Shown: positions 38,583 through 49,638 of the stretch, piece after piece | Position numbering within the stretch: position 1 is the stretch's first letter | Layout: each line of letters opens with the position of its first letter | Assembly (NCBI RefSeq): GCF_014155765.1 | Contig: NZ_SCKT01000001.1 | Coordinates: forward strand, 1,178,001-1,242,000 | DNA length: 64,000 bases | Source: Pantoea dispersa | GTDB taxonomy: Bacteria > Pseudomonadota > Gammaproteobacteria > Enterobacterales > Enterobacteriaceae | Reading direction: 5' to 3' | The notes under the pieces: model-generated | Told to the model about the DNA's origin: nothing | The model's input: only the letters and a program-made list of their open reading frames with translations | Databases searched by the model: none | Translations under genes and position numbers: made by a program

Positions 38583-39470
38583 ATGATTAAGCAATACCTG
38601 CAAGTAACAAAACCAGGAATTATTTTCGGCAATTTAATTTCTGTGATCGGTGGATTCCTGCTGGCTTCAAAAGGCAGCATTGATTACCCCCTGTTTCTCG
38701 TCGCTTTGGTGGGCGTTTCGCTGGTGGTCGCATCCGGTTGTGTATTCAACAATGTGATTGACCGCGACATCGACATCAAAATGGAGAGAACGCGGAACCG
38801 TGTTCTGGTCAAAGGCCTGATCTCGGCGAAAGTAAGCCTGGTTTATGCAACCGCATTGGGTATTGCTGGCTTTGCGTTGCTGTATTTTGGCGCTAACCCG
38901 CTGGCCATGTGGCTGGCGGTGATGGGCTTCGTCGTCTATGTCGGCATTTACAGCCTCTACATGAAGCGTCATTCGGTCTATGGCACGCTGATTGGCAGCC
39001 TCTCTGGCGCTGCGCCGCCAGTGATTGGCTACTGCGCGGTGACCAACCAGTTTGATGCCGGCGCGTTAATCTTACTGGCTATCTTTAGCCTGTGGCAGAT
39101 GCCGCACTCCTACGCGATTGCCATCTTCCGCTTCAAAGATTATCAGGCCGCCAATATTCCGGTTCTGCCGGTGGTGAAAGGCATCTCCGTGGCGAAAAAT
39201 CATATTACGCTGTACATCCTGGCGTTCATGATTGCCACGCTGATGCTGTCGCTGGGCGGTTATGCTGGCTACAAATATCTGGTGGTGGCTGCCGCCGTCA
39301 GCGTGTGGTGGCTGGGTATGGCACTGTCAGGTTACAAAACCTCAAACGACAAAGTTTGGGCGCGTAAACTGTTCGTGTTCTCCATTGTCGCCATCACTGC
39401 GCTGAGCGTGATGATGTCGGTGGACTTTATGGCCCCGGCCTCTAAGGACCTGCTGACTTACGTCTGGTAA
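38583..39470 (+). CDS. cyoE: Protohaem IX farnesyltransferase (haem O synthase)
   Basis: A 295-residue UbiA-family membrane prenyltransferase that adds a farnesyl group to haem B to make haem O for the oxidase encoded upstream. The first Asp-rich motif is visible in [18 protein letters not shown], the second in the [14 protein letters not shown] region. It ends the cyo operon, with a terminator 20 bases later. Confidence 0.97.
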   Translation: MIKQYLQVTKPGIIFGNLISVIGGFLLASKGSIDYPLFLVALVGVSLVVASGCVFNNVIDRDIDIKMERTRNRVLVKGLISAKVSLVYATALGIAGFALLYFGANPLAMWLAVMGFVVYVGIYSLYMKRHSVYGTLIGSLSGAAPPVIGYCAVTNQFDAGALILLAIFSLWQMPHSYAIAIFRFKDYQAANIPVLPVVKGISVAKNHITLYILAFMIATLMLSLGGYAGYKYLVVAAAVSVWWLGMALSGYKTSNDKVWARKLFVFSIVAITALSVMMSVDFMAPASKDLLTYVW

Positions 39471-39490
39471 GTCAGACCGTTACTCCGGAC

Positions 39491-39520
39491 AAGGGCGCGA
39501 ATTTCGCGCCCTTTCTTTTT
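39491..39520 (+). terminator. cyoABCDE terminator
   Basis: A 10-bp stem (39491-39500 with 39504-39513), 3-base loop, then TCTTTTTG. Confidence 0.9.
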
Positions 39521-39673
39521 GTTACCACTGCTTAAAAACAATTGTTTTACCCGCCCTGCCCTGCTTCCTAAAATAAGCGCTGCATGTCCCGGTGAGCCGG
39601 GTCGCAGATAAGGGCGCGCAACCTGTGCCGCTGCAACCTGAAGTCCCAGGGGCATAAACTTACAGAGGTTGGA

Positions 39674-41038
39674 ATGAACGATAATAGAATGACACCAGTT
39701 GAGCTTCGGGCAACATGGGGTTTAGGCACAGTTTTTTCCCTGCGCATGCTGGGAATGTTTATGGTCCTGCCGGTACTGACCACTTACGGTATGGCTTTAC
39801 AGGGCGCCAGCGAAACGTTGATCGGTCTGGCAATTGGTATTTATGGTCTGGCGCAGGCCGTGTTTCAGATCCCCTTTGGTCTGCTGTCCGACCGTATCGG
39901 CCGCAAGCCGCTGATTGTCGGTGGCCTGCTGCTGTTTGTGCTTGGTAGCCTTATTGCCGCCACCAGCACCTCCATCTGGGGCATTATCCTTGGTCGTGCG
40001 CTGCAGGGCTCCGGTGCCATTGCCGCGGCGGTGATGGCGCTGCTGTCAGACCTGACCCGTGAACAGAACCGCACCAAAGCGATGGCGTTTATCGGCATCA
40101 GCTTCGGCGTTACCTTTGCGATTGCCATGGTGGTCGGCCCGATTGTCACGCATGCGCTGGGTCTGCACGCGCTGTTCTGGATGATTGCCCTGCTCGCCAG
40201 CCTGGGTATCGTGATCACCCTGCTGGTAGTGCCCAATGCGCCGGGCCACGTGCTGAACCGCGAATCCGGCATGGTCAAAGGCAGCATTCGCGCAGTGCTG
40301 GCCAATCCCAAATTGCTGAAGCTGAATATCGGCATTCTCTGTCTGCACATTTTACTGATGTCGAGCTTCGTCGCGCTGCCGGGCCAGTTTGAACAGGCGG
40401 GCTTCCCGGCGGCTGAACACTGGAAAGTGTATCTGGTGACCATGCTGGTGGCGTTTGTCGCCGTGGTGCCGTTTATTATCTATGCCGAGGTAAAGCGCCG
40501 CATGAAGCGGGTGTTTGTCGGTTGCGTGGCGCTGATCATCATCGCGGAAATTGTGCTGTGGGGCGCCGCAGGCCACTTCTGGACGCTGGTGATTGGCGTG
40601 CAGCTGTTTTTCCTCGCCTTTAACCTGATGGAAGCGATTCTGCCCTCGCTGATCAGCAAAGAGTCGCCGGCGGGCTACAAAGGCACGGCCATGGGGATTT
40701 ATTCCACCAGCCAGTTTATTGGCGTCGCGATTGGTGGCAGCCTGGGCGGGTGGATTTTCGGCCACTTCGATGCGCAAACGGTGTTTCTGGTCGGCGCGAT
40801 AGTGGCTGCGGCCTGGCTGTTTGTCGCCATGTCGATGCAGGAGCCGCCGTACGTCAGCAGCCTGCGCCTGGTGCTGAGTGATGCGGTGCTGGCAGTACCG
40901 AATCTGGAGAAGCGGCTGCGCGCGCAGCCCGGCGTGGCGTCAGTGTTTATCGTGCCGGAAGAGAAAAGCGCCTACATTAAAATTGACAGCAAAGTGACGA
41001 GCCGCGTGGAGCTGGAGGCGCTACTCGCCAGCAGTTAA
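39674..41038 (+). CDS. yajR: MFS transporter YajR with C-terminal ferredoxin-like domain
   Basis: A 454-residue 12-helix major facilitator with motif A GLLSDRIGRKPL and, after about residue 390, a soluble YAM domain (LRAQPGVASVFIVPEEKSAYIKID) as in the crystallised E. coli YajR. Its substrate is not established. Convergent with adhP; the order cyoE-yajR agrees with E. coli. Confidence 0.94.
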   Translation: MNDNRMTPVELRATWGLGTVFSLRMLGMFMVLPVLTTYGMALQGASETLIGLAIGIYGLAQAVFQIPFGLLSDRIGRKPLIVGGLLLFVLGSLIAATSTSIWGIILGRALQGSGAIAAAVMALLSDLTREQNRTKAMAFIGISFGVTFAIAMVVGPIVTHALGLHALFWMIALLASLGIVITLLVVPNAPGHVLNRESGMVKGSIRAVLANPKLLKLNIGILCLHILLMSSFVALPGQFEQAGFPAAEHWKVYLVTMLVAFVAVVPFIIYAEVKRRMKRVFVGCVALIIIAEIVLWGAAGHFWTLVIGVQLFFLAFNLMEAILPSLISKESPAGYKGTAMGIYSTSQFIGVAIGGSLGGWIFGHFDAQTVFLVGAIVAAAWLFVAMSMQEPPYVSSLRLVLSDAVLAVPNLEKRLRAQPGVASVFIVPEEKSAYIKIDSKVTSRVELEALLASS

Positions 41039-41050
41039 TGACTTAGCCAC

Positions 41051-41086
41051 AGCGGACCGCGATGCTCTGGCTCCACGCGGTCCGCT
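41051..41086. terminator. Hairpin between convergent yajR and adhP
   Basis: A perfect 11-bp GC-rich stem (41051-41061 with 41076-41086) with 14-base loop sits in the 56-base gap. It probably ends both transcripts, though T runs are lacking. Confidence 0.65.
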
Positions 41087-41094
41087 CAGCGTCA

Positions 41095-42135
41095 CTACAG
41101 CGACATATCCACCACAATACGCCCTTCAATTTTGCCGGCGTGCATGCGCGCAAAGATATCGTTGATGTTAGTCAGCGGCTCAACCGCGACATTCGCTTTC
41201 ACCTTATGGCGACCGGCAAAATCCAGCGCCTCCTGCAGATCTTTACGCGTGCCGACAATTGAGCCGCGCACCGTAATGCCATCCAGCACCATGTCGAAGA
41301 TCGAGAGATCGAATTTCCCCGGCGGCAGGCCGTTAAGCACCATGGTGCCGCCGCGACGCAGCGTGCCAATCGCCTGTTCAAACGCTTTTGGCGAGACCGC
41401 CGTCACCAGCACGCCGTGCGCACCACCAAAGCTCTCCTGAAACACCTTCGCCGGATCGACCTGCTTCGCATTGGCAACCACGCTGGCACCGAGCCGTTTG
41501 GCAAACGCCAGCTTATCATCGTCGATGTCGACCGCCGCCACGTTAAGCCCCATCGCCACCGCATACTGAATAGCCATGTGTCCCAGGCCGCCGATGCCGG
41601 AAACCACCACCCAGTCACCCGGTTTGGTATCCGTCATCTTCAGGCCTTTGTAGACCGTCACGCCGGCACACAGAATCGGTGCCACTTCATTAAACTCAAC
41701 GTTATCCGGAATGATGCCGACGTAGTTGGCATCCGCCAGGCAGTACTCGGCAAAGCTGCCGTTGACCGAATAGCCGGCATTCTGCTGCGACAGACACAGC
41801 GTTTCCCAGCTGTCGAGGCAGTGCTCGCAGTGGCCACACGCCGAGTAGAGCCACGGTACCCCGACGCGATCGCCCAGTTTGAGATGTTTGACGCCCTCGC
41901 CGACGGCTACCACCTGCCCGACGCCTTCATGGCCGGGAATAAACGGCGGATTGGGCTTGATCGGCCAGTCGCCTTCGGCGGCGTGCAGGTCGGTGTGGCA
42001 CACGCCGGTGGCGGCGATTTTCACCAGAATCTGTCCTGGCCCAACGGACGGCACTGGCACCTGCTCAATCACCAGTGGTTCACCAAACGCCTTCACAATC
42101 GCGGCTTTCATGGTGGTTTTGATTTGCATATTCAT
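41095..42135 (-). CDS. adhP: Zinc-dependent alcohol dehydrogenase, AdhP type
   Basis: A 346-residue medium-chain dehydrogenase oxidising ethanol and other primary alcohols with NAD. Catalytic zinc ligands lie in GVCHTDLH and PGHEGVG, the structural zinc cysteines in [15 protein letters not shown], and the Rossmann loop is [13 protein letters not shown]. Its start follows a ggag site at 8 bases spacing. It lies 30 bases after the aldehyde dehydrogenase gene, so both steps alcohol to aldehyde to acid share one transcript. E. coli has its adhP elsewhere on the chromosome. Confidence 0.93.
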   Translation of the reverse strand: MNMQIKTTMKAAIVKAFGEPLVIEQVPVPSVGPGQILVKIAATGVCHTDLHAAEGDWPIKPNPPFIPGHEGVGQVVAVGEGVKHLKLGDRVGVPWLYSACGHCEHCLDSWETLCLSQQNAGYSVNGSFAEYCLADANYVGIIPDNVEFNEVAPILCAGVTVYKGLKMTDTKPGDWVVVSGIGGLGHMAIQYAVAMGLNVAAVDIDDDKLAFAKRLGASVVANAKQVDPAKVFQESFGGAHGVLVTAVSPKAFEQAIGTLRRGGTMVLNGLPPGKFDLSIFDMVLDGITVRGSIVGTRKDLQEALDFAGRHKVKANVAVEPLTNINDIFARMHAGKIEGRIVVDMSL

Positions 42136-42165
42136 CTTTCACTCTCCATTTGAACGGATGCGGAC

Positions 42166-43686
42166 TCAGAACAGCCCCAGTGGCGCTGTGCCATAGCTGA
42201 CCAGCAGATTTTTGGTTTGCTGATAGGCGCTGAGCGCCATTTTGTGGGTTTCACGCCCGACGCCCGACTGCTTGTAGCCACCGAATGCCGCATGGGCGGG
42301 ATAGATGTGATAGCAGTTGGTCCAGACGCGACCGGCTTTAATGCCGCGGCCCATGCGATACGCCAGATTGGTATCGCGCGTCCACACGCCCGCGCCCAGG
42401 CCAAACTGGGTTTCATTGGCGATCGCGAGCGCCTCTGCCTCATCGTGGAATGTGGTGACGCCAATCACTGGCCCAAAAATCTCCTCCTGGAAACAGCGCA
42501 TCTGGTTGCTGCCCTTGATCAGGGTGGGCTGGATGTAGAATCCATTATCCAGCTCCGCGGCGATATGCGCACGCTCGCCCCCTGTCAGAATCTGACCGCC
42601 TTCTTCACGGGCGATGTTGATATAGGACAGGATTTTGTCGAATTGCTGGCGCGAAGCCTGAGCACCGATCATGGTGTCGGTATCGAGCGGATCGCCACGG
42701 CGAATGGTGGCAACCTTGGCCAGCACCCGCTCCATAAAGGGCTGGTAGATCGATTCATGAATCAACGCGCGCGATGGACAGGTACAGACTTCGCCCTGAT
42801 TAAAGAAGCCCAGCACCAGCCCCTCGACCGCTTTCTCGATGAACGCCTCTTCGCCCGACATCACATCCGCGAAGTAGATGTTGGGTGATTTGCCGCCCAG
42901 CTCGACGGTGCATGGAATGATGTTCTCCGCCGCACAGGCCATGATATGCCGCCCGACCGGCGTGGATCCGGTAAAGGCAATTTTAGCGATGCGCTTGCTG
43001 GTGGCCAGCGCTTCGCCGGCTTCGCGGCCAAAGCCCTGCACCACATTCAGCACGCCCGGTGGGAACAGATCGCCAATCAGCTCCATCAGCAGCGTAATAC
43101 CAAGCGGCGTCTGCTCAGCCGGTTTCAGCACCACGCAGTTACCGGCGGCCAGCGCCGGTGCCAGCTTCCACGCCGCCATGAGCAGCGGGAAATTCCACGG
43201 GATGATCTGTCCGACCACGCCGAGCGGCTCGTGGAAGTGATAGGCCACCGTGGTTTCGTCGATCTCAGCGGTGCTGCCCTCCTGCGCGCGCAGGCAGCCG
43301 GCAAAGTAGCGAAAATGGTCGACCGCCAGCGGCAGATCGGCGTTGAGCGTCTCGCGAATCGGTTTACCGTTATCCCAGCTCTCCGCTACCGCCAGCTTCT
43401 CAAGACTGGCTTCCATGCGATCGGCTACCTGCAGCAGCAGGTTGGCGCGCTGCTGTACGCTGGTTTTGCCCCACGCATCCGCAGCCTGATGCGCGGCATC
43501 CAGCGCCAGATCGATGTCGCGCGCGTCGGAGCGCGGGAACTGAGCGATATCGCTGCCGTCTACCGGTGAGGTGTTCATAAAGTACTGGCCGCTCAGCGGC
43601 TCGGTGAAGTTGCCGGCGATATAGTTGCCGTAGGTCGCCTGGAAAGAGACCAGCGCGCCGGGCGTGCCGGGATGTGCATAACGCAT
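42166..43686 (-). CDS. NAD-dependent aldehyde dehydrogenase (AldB/AcoD/ExaC type)
   Basis: A 506-residue aldehyde dehydrogenase with the general base Glu in VELGGKSPN and the catalytic Cys in [11 protein letters not shown]. Size and sequence fit the acetaldehyde dehydrogenase group AcoD/AldB/ExaC. It is the first gene of an operon with adhP, transcribed from a sigma-54 promoter and divergent from an AcoR-type activator; acetaldehyde from ethanol or acetoin is the likely substrate. AldB, ExaC and AcoD names are used for close relatives, so I leave the symbol empty. Confidence 0.9.
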   Translation of the reverse strand: MRYAHPGTPGALVSFQATYGNYIAGNFTEPLSGQYFMNTSPVDGSDIAQFPRSDARDIDLALDAAHQAADAWGKTSVQQRANLLLQVADRMEASLEKLAVAESWDNGKPIRETLNADLPLAVDHFRYFAGCLRAQEGSTAEIDETTVAYHFHEPLGVVGQIIPWNFPLLMAAWKLAPALAAGNCVVLKPAEQTPLGITLLMELIGDLFPPGVLNVVQGFGREAGEALATSKRIAKIAFTGSTPVGRHIMACAAENIIPCTVELGGKSPNIYFADVMSGEEAFIEKAVEGLVLGFFNQGEVCTCPSRALIHESIYQPFMERVLAKVATIRRGDPLDTDTMIGAQASRQQFDKILSYINIAREEGGQILTGGERAHIAAELDNGFYIQPTLIKGSNQMRCFQEEIFGPVIGVTTFHDEAEALAIANETQFGLGAGVWTRDTNLAYRMGRGIKAGRVWTNCYHIYPAHAAFGGYKQSGVGRETHKMALSAYQQTKNLLVSYGTAPLGLF

Positions 43687-43749
43687 CGCAAACTCCTTAT
43701 TATCAGGTCAGAGGGTCTGAACAGGCAGCGCAACTGCCTGTGTCGGTAT

Positions 43750-43765
43750 TGCAGCGCGCGTGCCA
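43750..43765 (-). promoter_or_regulatory. Sigma-54 promoter of the aldehyde dehydrogenase-adhP operon
   Basis: The minus strand reads TGGCAC-GCGCG-CTGCA, one mismatch from the -24/-12 consensus, 64 bases upstream of the aldehyde dehydrogenase start. The divergent gene encodes a sigma-54 activator, which makes the site credible. Confidence 0.88.
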
Positions 43766-43872
43766 GTTTTTTCTCATCAGGCGCAAAAGCGATAAATGCA
43801 TTATTTATCAATCAAATAAATTCATGCCCCGCCAGCAAACCTGTCAGTCCTCCAGGACAAACGCGGTATCTG

Positions 43873-43889
43873 TGTTGCGTATCGCAACA
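43873..43889. promoter_or_regulatory. Candidate AcoR-type activator binding palindrome (site 1)
   Basis: TGTTGCG-TAT-CGCAACA is a perfect 7-3-7 palindrome about 110 bp upstream of the sigma-54 promoter, where enhancers for sigma-54 activators lie. It also fits the CTGT-N-ACAG form described for AcoR in other bacteria (recalled, not checked). Confidence 0.65.
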
Positions 43890-43912
43890 GTGCAGAAACC
43901 CGAACGCTACAA

Positions 43913-43922
43913 TGTTGCAACA
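43913..43922. promoter_or_regulatory. Candidate AcoR-type activator binding palindrome (site 2)
   Basis: TGTTGCAACA is a 10-bp perfect palindrome with the same half-sites as site 1, centred about four helical turns from it and 26 bases before the activator gene. It could mediate autoregulation. Confidence 0.5.
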
Positions 43923-43947
43923 CTTACACGCCGTTCTGAGGTCATTC

Positions 43948-45714
43948 ATGCAGGGAAATTCAGCCGCGTCTGCCGTGCACGCCAACCCGCTGTTAAGCGA
44001 CTCCTGGTTCCGCAGCCAGCTGTATGGATTAGAGCGCAGCGCCGACGATTTCCCGCGCGTGCGTCAGGGCGAGCTGGCCGATGTGCTGGCCAGCAACGCC
44101 GGGCTGCAGCAGTTTGCGCAGCCGGTCATCCGCCAGCTGGCGCAGCAGATGGCGGAGACGCAGTCGGTGGTGATCCTGTCCGATGCCAGCGGGCTGGTGC
44201 TGAACACCTTTGGCGATATGCAGGCGCTGGAGAAAGCCCAGCGCTTTGCCCTGGCTCCCGGTAATCTGTGGAGTGAATGCGGACGCGGCACCAATGCGAT
44301 TGGCACCGCGCTGGCGATTGATGACGGCTGTGAAATTGATGGCCAGCAGCATTTCCTGACGCGCAATCAGGGTCTGTACTGCGCCGCGATGCCGTTGCAG
44401 ATGCCCAACGGCCAGATAGCCGGCGTGCTGGATATCTCGGGTCCGGCACACTTTCCGCATCCGCATACCCTGAACCGGGTGAAAGCAGCGGCAAAGCAGA
44501 TCGAGTACCTGTGGGTGAAGCAGAGCCTGCATCCGCAGCAGTGGCTGCTCAGTCTGCATCCGCAGCCGCAGGGCATCGACACCAGTGATGAACTGCTGCT
44601 GGTATTCTCTGACAATGTGCTGACCGCAGCCAACCGGCTGGCGATGCGCGAACTGGCTCTCAGCGCCGACCGCTTTGCCAGCCTGACGTTTCAGCAGCTG
44701 TTTCCGCAACTGCAGCAGCAGGCCAACAGCGTTCCCGCCGCGGTCGACATTGGCACGCAGCGCTACTGGTTCCGCCTGCGCGCGCCGCAGCGCAGCCACG
44801 TCAGCGTGCCGGACAGTTGCACGCAAGATCTGCCGCGCGTGCTGGGAGCTGACGGCGCAAAAATGGTGCGGTTGCTGGATGCCGGCGTTTCGCTGTGCAT
44901 TTATGGTGAAACCGGCAGCGGCAAGGAGTATGTCAGCCGCGCGCTGCACCAGCAAAGCCGGTGGCGCACGGGCAAGTTTGTCGCCATCAACTGTGCCGCC
45001 ATCCCCGAAGCGCTGATTGAATCCGAACTGTTTGGCTACCAGCCCGGCGCATTTACCGGCGCCAGTAAAAATGGCTACATCGGCAAAATTCGCGAAGCAG
45101 ATGGCGGCGTGCTGTTTCTGGATGAAATCGGTGATATGCCGCTGACGCTGCAGACCCGTTTGCTGCGCGTGCTGCAGGAAAAAGAGGTGGCGCCACTCGG
45201 CTCCAGTCGCAGCTGGCCGGTGAATTTTGCCGTGATTTGCGCCACGCATCGCGATCTGGCCCAGCGCGTGACCGCCGGCGAATTTCGTGAAGATTTGCTC
45301 TATCGTCTGCAGGAGTTCGCCCTGACCCTTCCGCCACTGCGCGCCTGGCCGAACGTCGCCGGGTTTATCCGCGATTTATGGCAGGAGCTGGGGGCCGCGC
45401 AGCGTGGCGTACAGCTGTCTCCGGCACTGCTGACGGCGCTGGCGCAGCAGCCGTGGCCGGGCAATGTGCGCCAGCTACGCAGTCTGCTGCGCGTGCTGCT
45501 GGCGCTCGCCGATGAGGGCGAAACGCTGACGGAAAGTCACTTGCCGGCAGAGTATCGCCGCCCGCCGGCACCGCCGCTGCGCGAACGCCACGATGAACAG
45601 CTGATCAGTGAAACGCTGCAGCGCTATGACGGCAATATCAGTAAAGCGGCGCAGGCGCTGGGGGTCGCGCGCAGCACGCTGTATCGTCGTGCGGCGCGCG
45701 ACAGAGGGGATTAA
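43948..45714 (+). CDS. Sigma-54 dependent transcriptional activator, AcoR family
   Basis: A 588-residue enhancer-binding protein: N-terminal GAF-like sensor region (about 1-310), AAA+ domain with Walker A GETGSGKE, sigma-54 contact loop GAFTGA and Walker [12 protein letters not shown], then a Fis-type HTH ([20 protein letters not shown]). It should activate the divergent aldehyde dehydrogenase-adhP operon. The frame is open from 43672, but the ATG at 43948 has a tgagg ribosome site, and upstream Met codons fall inside the operator palindromes. Its stop overlaps the stop of convergent yajQ. DhaR is a related alternative, but there are no dihydroxyacetone kinase genes nearby. Confidence 0.9.
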   Translation: MQGNSAASAVHANPLLSDSWFRSQLYGLERSADDFPRVRQGELADVLASNAGLQQFAQPVIRQLAQQMAETQSVVILSDASGLVLNTFGDMQALEKAQRFALAPGNLWSECGRGTNAIGTALAIDDGCEIDGQQHFLTRNQGLYCAAMPLQMPNGQIAGVLDISGPAHFPHPHTLNRVKAAAKQIEYLWVKQSLHPQQWLLSLHPQPQGIDTSDELLLVFSDNVLTAANRLAMRELALSADRFASLTFQQLFPQLQQQANSVPAAVDIGTQRYWFRLRAPQRSHVSVPDSCTQDLPRVLGADGAKMVRLLDAGVSLCIYGETGSGKEYVSRALHQQSRWRTGKFVAINCAAIPEALIESELFGYQPGAFTGASKNGYIGKIREADGGVLFLDEIGDMPLTLQTRLLRVLQEKEVAPLGSSRSWPVNFAVICATHRDLAQRVTAGEFREDLLYRLQEFALTLPPLRAWPNVAGFIRDLWQELGAAQRGVQLSPALLTALAQQPWPGNVRQLRSLLRVLLALADEGETLTESHLPAEYRRPPAPPLRERHDEQLISETLQRYDGNISKAAQALGVARSTLYRRAARDRGD

Positions 45715-46202
45715 TCGCGGAAGTTTTTGAACTGGAACGGCTGACCCAGGTTGCCACCGCGCACCAGCGCCATCGCACCCTGCAGATCGTCGCGGGATTT
45801 ACCGGTGACGCGCAGCTCTTCACCCTGAATCTGCGTCTGCACTTTCAGTTTGCTGTCTTTGATCAGCTTAACGATTTTCTTCGCGACATCGCTTTCGATG
45901 CCTTTTTTCAGCTTCGCTTCAACGCTCCAGCTTTTACCGCTGTGCACAATCTCTTCCGGTACTTCAATCGCCGCGCCTTCAATGCCGCGCTTCAGCAGCT
46001 TTTCACGCAGAATATCCACCAGCTGCTTCACCTGAAAATCCGATTCGCTGGTGACTTTGATGGTCTCATTCTTTTCGTTGAGCTCAAAGCTGGCGCTCAC
46101 GTTGCGGAAATCGAAACGGGTTGAGATCTCACGGTTGGCATTCTCCACCGCATTACGCACTTCCGGCAGTTCGACTTCGGAAACGATATCGAAAGATGGC
46201 AT
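45711..46202 (-). CDS. yajQ: YajQ family cyclic-di-GMP/nucleotide-binding protein
   Basis: A 163-residue protein of the YajQ family (two ferredoxin-like domains; [21 protein letters not shown]). E. coli YajQ binds nucleotides and tRNA; the Xanthomonas homologue binds cyclic di-GMP. The start at 46202 has a caggagaag ribosome site and gives the family N-terminus. Its stop codon overlaps that of the convergent activator gene by three bases. Divergent from panE. Confidence 0.95.
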   Translation of the reverse strand: MPSFDIVSEVELPEVRNAVENANREISTRFDFRNVSASFELNEKNETIKVTSESDFQVKQLVDILREKLLKRGIEGAAIEVPEEIVHSGKSWSVEAKLKKGIESDVAKKIVKLIKDSKLKVQTQIQGEELRVTGKSRDDLQGAMALVRGGNLGQPFQFKNFRD

Positions 46203-46329
46203 CTTTTCTTCTCCTGATACTAAAGTGACATGCATAATACGCGTCTTGTCGCGCTAATAAAACACGCGACGCGGAAAGCTATAATTAAGGGTGTGACACC
46301 CATTCACCCACCCGCCAGCGGGAGGCATA

Positions 46330-47250
46330 ATGAAAATTACCGTGTTGGGTTGCGGCGCCCTGGGGCAAATCTGGCTCGCGGCCCTTGCACGCCAGGGACA
46401 TGACGTTCAGGGCTGGCTGCGCGTACCGCAGCCGTACTGTTCGGTCAACGTGGTCGATCCGCAGGGCCACGTCAGCAATCACACCTTCATCGCTAACGAT
46501 CCGCTGTTTCTGGCTGAAAGCCAGCTGCTACTGGTGACCCTAAAAGCGCCACAGGTTTCACCTGCGGTGAAAAACCTGCAAAGCGTACTGCCGCGCCACG
46601 CGCCGATCCTGCTGCTGCACAACGGCATGGGTACGATCGAAGAGCTCAAAGAAGTGCAGCAGCCGCTGCTGCGCGGCATCACCACGCACGCGGCGATGCG
46701 CGACGGCACGGTGATTAAACATGTCGCGCAGGGCATCACCCACATCGGGCCTGCCAGCCGCGAAAGCGCGGCGCTGAGCGATATCGCCGATATTCTGCAT
46801 CAGGCGCTGCCGGACGTGGCGTGGCACGATAACATCGCGTCCGCCAGCTGGCGCAAGCTGGCAGTTAACTGCGTGATCAACACGCTGACGGTTGAGCACG
46901 ACTGCCAGAACGGCGCGCTGCGCGCCTGGCCGGAGCAGATTAACCGGTTGTGCGAGGAGCTGGCCTGGGTGATGGAGCGCGAGGGCCAGCACATTGCGCT
47001 GGATAACCTGCGCGACATTATTTACGACGTCATCGACAGCACCGCCGCCAACGTCTCCTCAATGCTGCAGGATGTGCGTGCGCAGCGTCAGACTGAAATT
47101 GATTACATTACCGGCTACCTGCTGCGCCGCGCCCGCGCGCAGGGGATTGCACTGCCGGAAAACACCCGCCTGTACGACCTGATTAAACGCAAGGAGTCCC
47201 AATATGAGCGCGAACGCATCAGTGCTGGTTTGCCTGGCCCATGGCAGTGA
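46330..47250 (+). CDS. panE: 2-dehydropantoate 2-reductase
   Basis: A 306-residue NADPH-dependent ketopantoate reductase of pantothenate synthesis. The dinucleotide loop GCGALGQ (8-14), the catalytic Lys in [10 protein letters not shown] and the catalytic Glu in [13 protein letters not shown] are present. Its 3' end overlaps yajL by 47 bases. Confidence 0.96.
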   Translation: MKITVLGCGALGQIWLAALARQGHDVQGWLRVPQPYCSVNVVDPQGHVSNHTFIANDPLFLAESQLLLVTLKAPQVSPAVKNLQSVLPRHAPILLLHNGMGTIEELKEVQQPLLRGITTHAAMRDGTVIKHVAQGITHIGPASRESAALSDIADILHQALPDVAWHDNIASASWRKLAVNCVINTLTVEHDCQNGALRAWPEQINRLCEELAWVMEREGQHIALDNLRDIIYDVIDSTAANVSSMLQDVRAQRQTEIDYITGYLLRRARAQGIALPENTRLYDLIKRKESQYERERISAGLPGPWQ

Positions 47251-47815
47251 AGAGACCGAAGCGGTCACCACTATCGACCTGCTGGTCCGCGCCGGCCTGA
47301 AGGTGACCACCGCCAGCGTGGAGAGCGACGGCACGCGCGAGATTGTCTGCTCCCGCGGCGTACGCCTGCTGGCTGACGCACCGCTGGTTGAAGTGGCGGA
47401 TAACGATTTTGCCGCCATCGTCCTGCCGGGCGGCCTCAAAGGCGCTGAAACCTTCCGCGACAGCCCGCTGCTGGTGGAGACGGTACGCCAGTGTCATCTG
47501 TCAGGCAAAATTGTGGCGGCGATCTGTGCCGCGCCGGGCACGGTACTGGTACCGCATGACCTGTTTCCGGTGGGCAATATGACCGGTTTTCCCGGCCTGA
47601 AGCACACCATTCCGGAGGTGAAATGGATGGAGCGCCGCGTGGTGTGGGATCCGCGCGTTAATCTGCTGACCAGCCAGGGGCCGGGCACGGCGATCGATTT
47701 TGCCCTGAAGCTGATTGATCTGCTGGTGGATAAAGAGCAAGCGCGTGAAGTCGCGTCACAGCTGGTGCTGGCGGCAGGGATTTATAATTATCAGGAATTT
47801 GAAGAACGCGCGTAA
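47204..47815 (+). CDS. yajL: Protein/nucleic acid deglycase-type chaperone YajL (DJ-1/ThiJ family)
   Basis: A 203-residue DJ-1 superfamily protein with the oxidation-sensitive nucleophile Cys108 (AAICAAPG) and the partner Glu in HGSEETEA (E16). It protects against oxidative and glyoxal damage. The ATG at 47204 follows aaggag inside panE, so the two genes overlap by 47 bases in different frames and are translationally linked. Confidence 0.95.
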   Translation: MSANASVLVCLAHGSEETEAVTTIDLLVRAGLKVTTASVESDGTREIVCSRGVRLLADAPLVEVADNDFAAIVLPGGLKGAETFRDSPLLVETVRQCHLSGKIVAAICAAPGTVLVPHDLFPVGNMTGFPGLKHTIPEVKWMERRVVWDPRVNLLTSQGPGTAIDFALKLIDLLVDKEQAREVASQLVLAAGIYNYQEFEERA

Positions 47816-47839
47816 AAAAGGTCGCCATCAATGGCGACC
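47815..47839 (-). terminator. thiI terminator overlapping the yajL stop
   Basis: An 8-bp stem (47820-47827 with 47832-47839) with 4-base loop; on the minus strand a run of T follows (rc of 47814-47819). It may also slow transcription from yajL. Confidence 0.75.
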
Positions 47840-47882
47840 CCACGAGATCAGCGCACAGTTTTATTCGTCGCGGTGATTACAG

Positions 47883-47902
47883 GGTGCGCATTCCTGCGCA
47901 CC
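47883..47902. repeat. Intergenic hairpin repeat, copy 1
   Basis: GGTGCGCA-TTCC-TGCGCACC, a perfect 8-bp stem with 4-base loop. The same element, with loop TTCA, recurs at 53836-53855; both are preceded by the same AG. Confidence 0.8.
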
Positions 47903-47955
47903 GGGTTTTGCCCATGCACCCGAAATCAGGCGCGCCAGGCTTAACTCCCCCGCGC

Positions 47956-49404
47956 TTACGGACGGTACACCTTCACGTTCTTAAAGCCCTGCTCGTGCAG
48001 ATACAACGCCTGCAACCGGCTCATCACACCGCGATCGCAGTACAGCAACCAGGTTCTGCTCTGATCGAGATCGCCGAACTGGGTGCTCAGCTTATAAAAC
48101 GGCAGCGATTTCACTTCCACGCCGGTCAGCGCCAGCGGCTTGTCGTCCTGTTCATCAATTGAACGGATATCCAGCACCACATCGTTGCCGCTGAATGACG
48201 CCACGGTTTCCACTTCCACCACTTCTTCTTCCGTCTGCTCCGCGATTTCACGGATATCGACGTTGCTGGCTTCCTGCACCACGCGCTGCAGAATGTCGAA
48301 ATCGAAGTTCTGCTCTTCGGCTTCGATCTTCGCCTTCACCGCTTTCACCGTGGGGCTTTTCGAAATCACGCCGCAGTACTCCGGCATGGTGCGGGCAAAG
48401 TCTTCGGTGCCGATCTGACGTGCAATATTGATGATGTGCTCTTTATCGTGCGAGATCAGCGGGCGCAGAATCAGCGTGTCGGACGCATTATCAATCAAAC
48501 GCAGGTTAGTCAGCGTCTGGCTGGAGACCTGGCCCAGCGCCTCACCGGTCACCAGCGCCTGCACGCCGTAACGCTCAGCCACCATTGACGCCGCACGCAC
48601 CATCATGCGCTTCAGCACCACGCCCATCTGGCCGTCATCAACTTTTTCCAGAATCTCGCCCACCACCGGCTCAAAATTGATGGCGACAAAACGCACGCGA
48701 TGTGAACGGCCAAAACGCTGCCACAGATAGTGCGCCACCTGACGCACGCCGATTTCATGCGCCGCACCGCCAAGGTTAAAGAAGCAGTAGTGCACACGAC
48801 AGCCGCGGCGCATCAGCATATAGCTGGAGACGCCGGAGTCAAAGCCGCCGGAAATCAGCGACAGCACATCTTCCTGGGTGCCGATCGGGAAGCCGCCCAG
48901 GCCCTCATAGCGGCCGGTAATCAGCAGCAGGCGATCGTCTTCAATCTCCAGATTCACTGTTACATCCGGGTGATTAAGCTGCACGCGCGCGCTTTCAATG
49001 TGCTGATTGAGACCGCCGCCGACGTAGCGCTCCACATCCTGCGAGCTAAAGCTGTGCTTGCCGCGACGCTTTACGCGCACGCAGAAGCTCTTGCCTTCCA
49101 GCCGCTCGCGGTTGAGCGCCAGCGTCTGCTCGAAGATATCGTGCATGTCGGTATAGGCGCGGTCTTCGACCGCCAGCACATGGTGGATACCGGGAATGCG
49201 CGTCAGCTCTTCCGTGACGGTGGCACGCAGCGCTTCCTTCTTCGCGCGCACTTCGATGTGATCCCAGTGGCGCACCACGGCGATCTCTTCGTCGAGGGTG
49301 CGCAGGGTATTACGGATGTTACCGGTCAGAATTTTGATAAAGCGCAGGCGCACCGACTGACTTTTGATGGTGATTTCAGGGAAGAGCTTGATGATAAACT
49401 TCAT
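47956..49404 (-). CDS. thiI: tRNA 4-thiouridine synthase / thiazole sulfur carrier ThiI
   Basis: A 482-residue protein, the same length as E. coli ThiI. N-terminal NFLD and THUMP domains (1-~165), PP-loop [13 protein letters not shown], and a C-terminal rhodanese domain with Cys456 (LLYCDRG), plus the Cys in [10 protein letters not shown] that forms the transient disulfide. It makes s4U8 in tRNA and relays sulfur for thiamin thiazole. Divergent from xseB. Confidence 0.97.
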   Translation of the reverse strand: MKFIIKLFPEITIKSQSVRLRFIKILTGNIRNTLRTLDEEIAVVRHWDHIEVRAKKEALRATVTEELTRIPGIHHVLAVEDRAYTDMHDIFEQTLALNRERLEGKSFCVRVKRRGKHSFSSQDVERYVGGGLNQHIESARVQLNHPDVTVNLEIEDDRLLLITGRYEGLGGFPIGTQEDVLSLISGGFDSGVSSYMLMRRGCRVHYCFFNLGGAAHEIGVRQVAHYLWQRFGRSHRVRFVAINFEPVVGEILEKVDDGQMGVVLKRMMVRAASMVAERYGVQALVTGEALGQVSSQTLTNLRLIDNASDTLILRPLISHDKEHIINIARQIGTEDFARTMPEYCGVISKSPTVKAVKAKIEAEEQNFDFDILQRVVQEASNVDIREIAEQTEEEVVEVETVASFSGNDVVLDIRSIDEQDDKPLALTGVEVKSLPFYKLSTQFGDLDQSRTWLLYCDRGVMSRLQALYLHEQGFKNVKVYRP

Positions 49405-49638
49405 GGCGACACAGCTTCGTTGGGCAAATAAGTGCTAAAATCATCAACACTTAGCTGGTAAAATCATATAATTGCGGGTTGGCATCAGCCACCGCATCCG
49501 AGGCGCGCAAGTATATCACCTTTGTCGGGTGACTGCTGTAAGCAACCTTCGCCGCATTGATTATTTTGCTAATCAATGCCCGTCGGCTACCATGACCGAT
49601 TGCAACATAATGTCCCAACCTGTGAGTCGACACTGATT

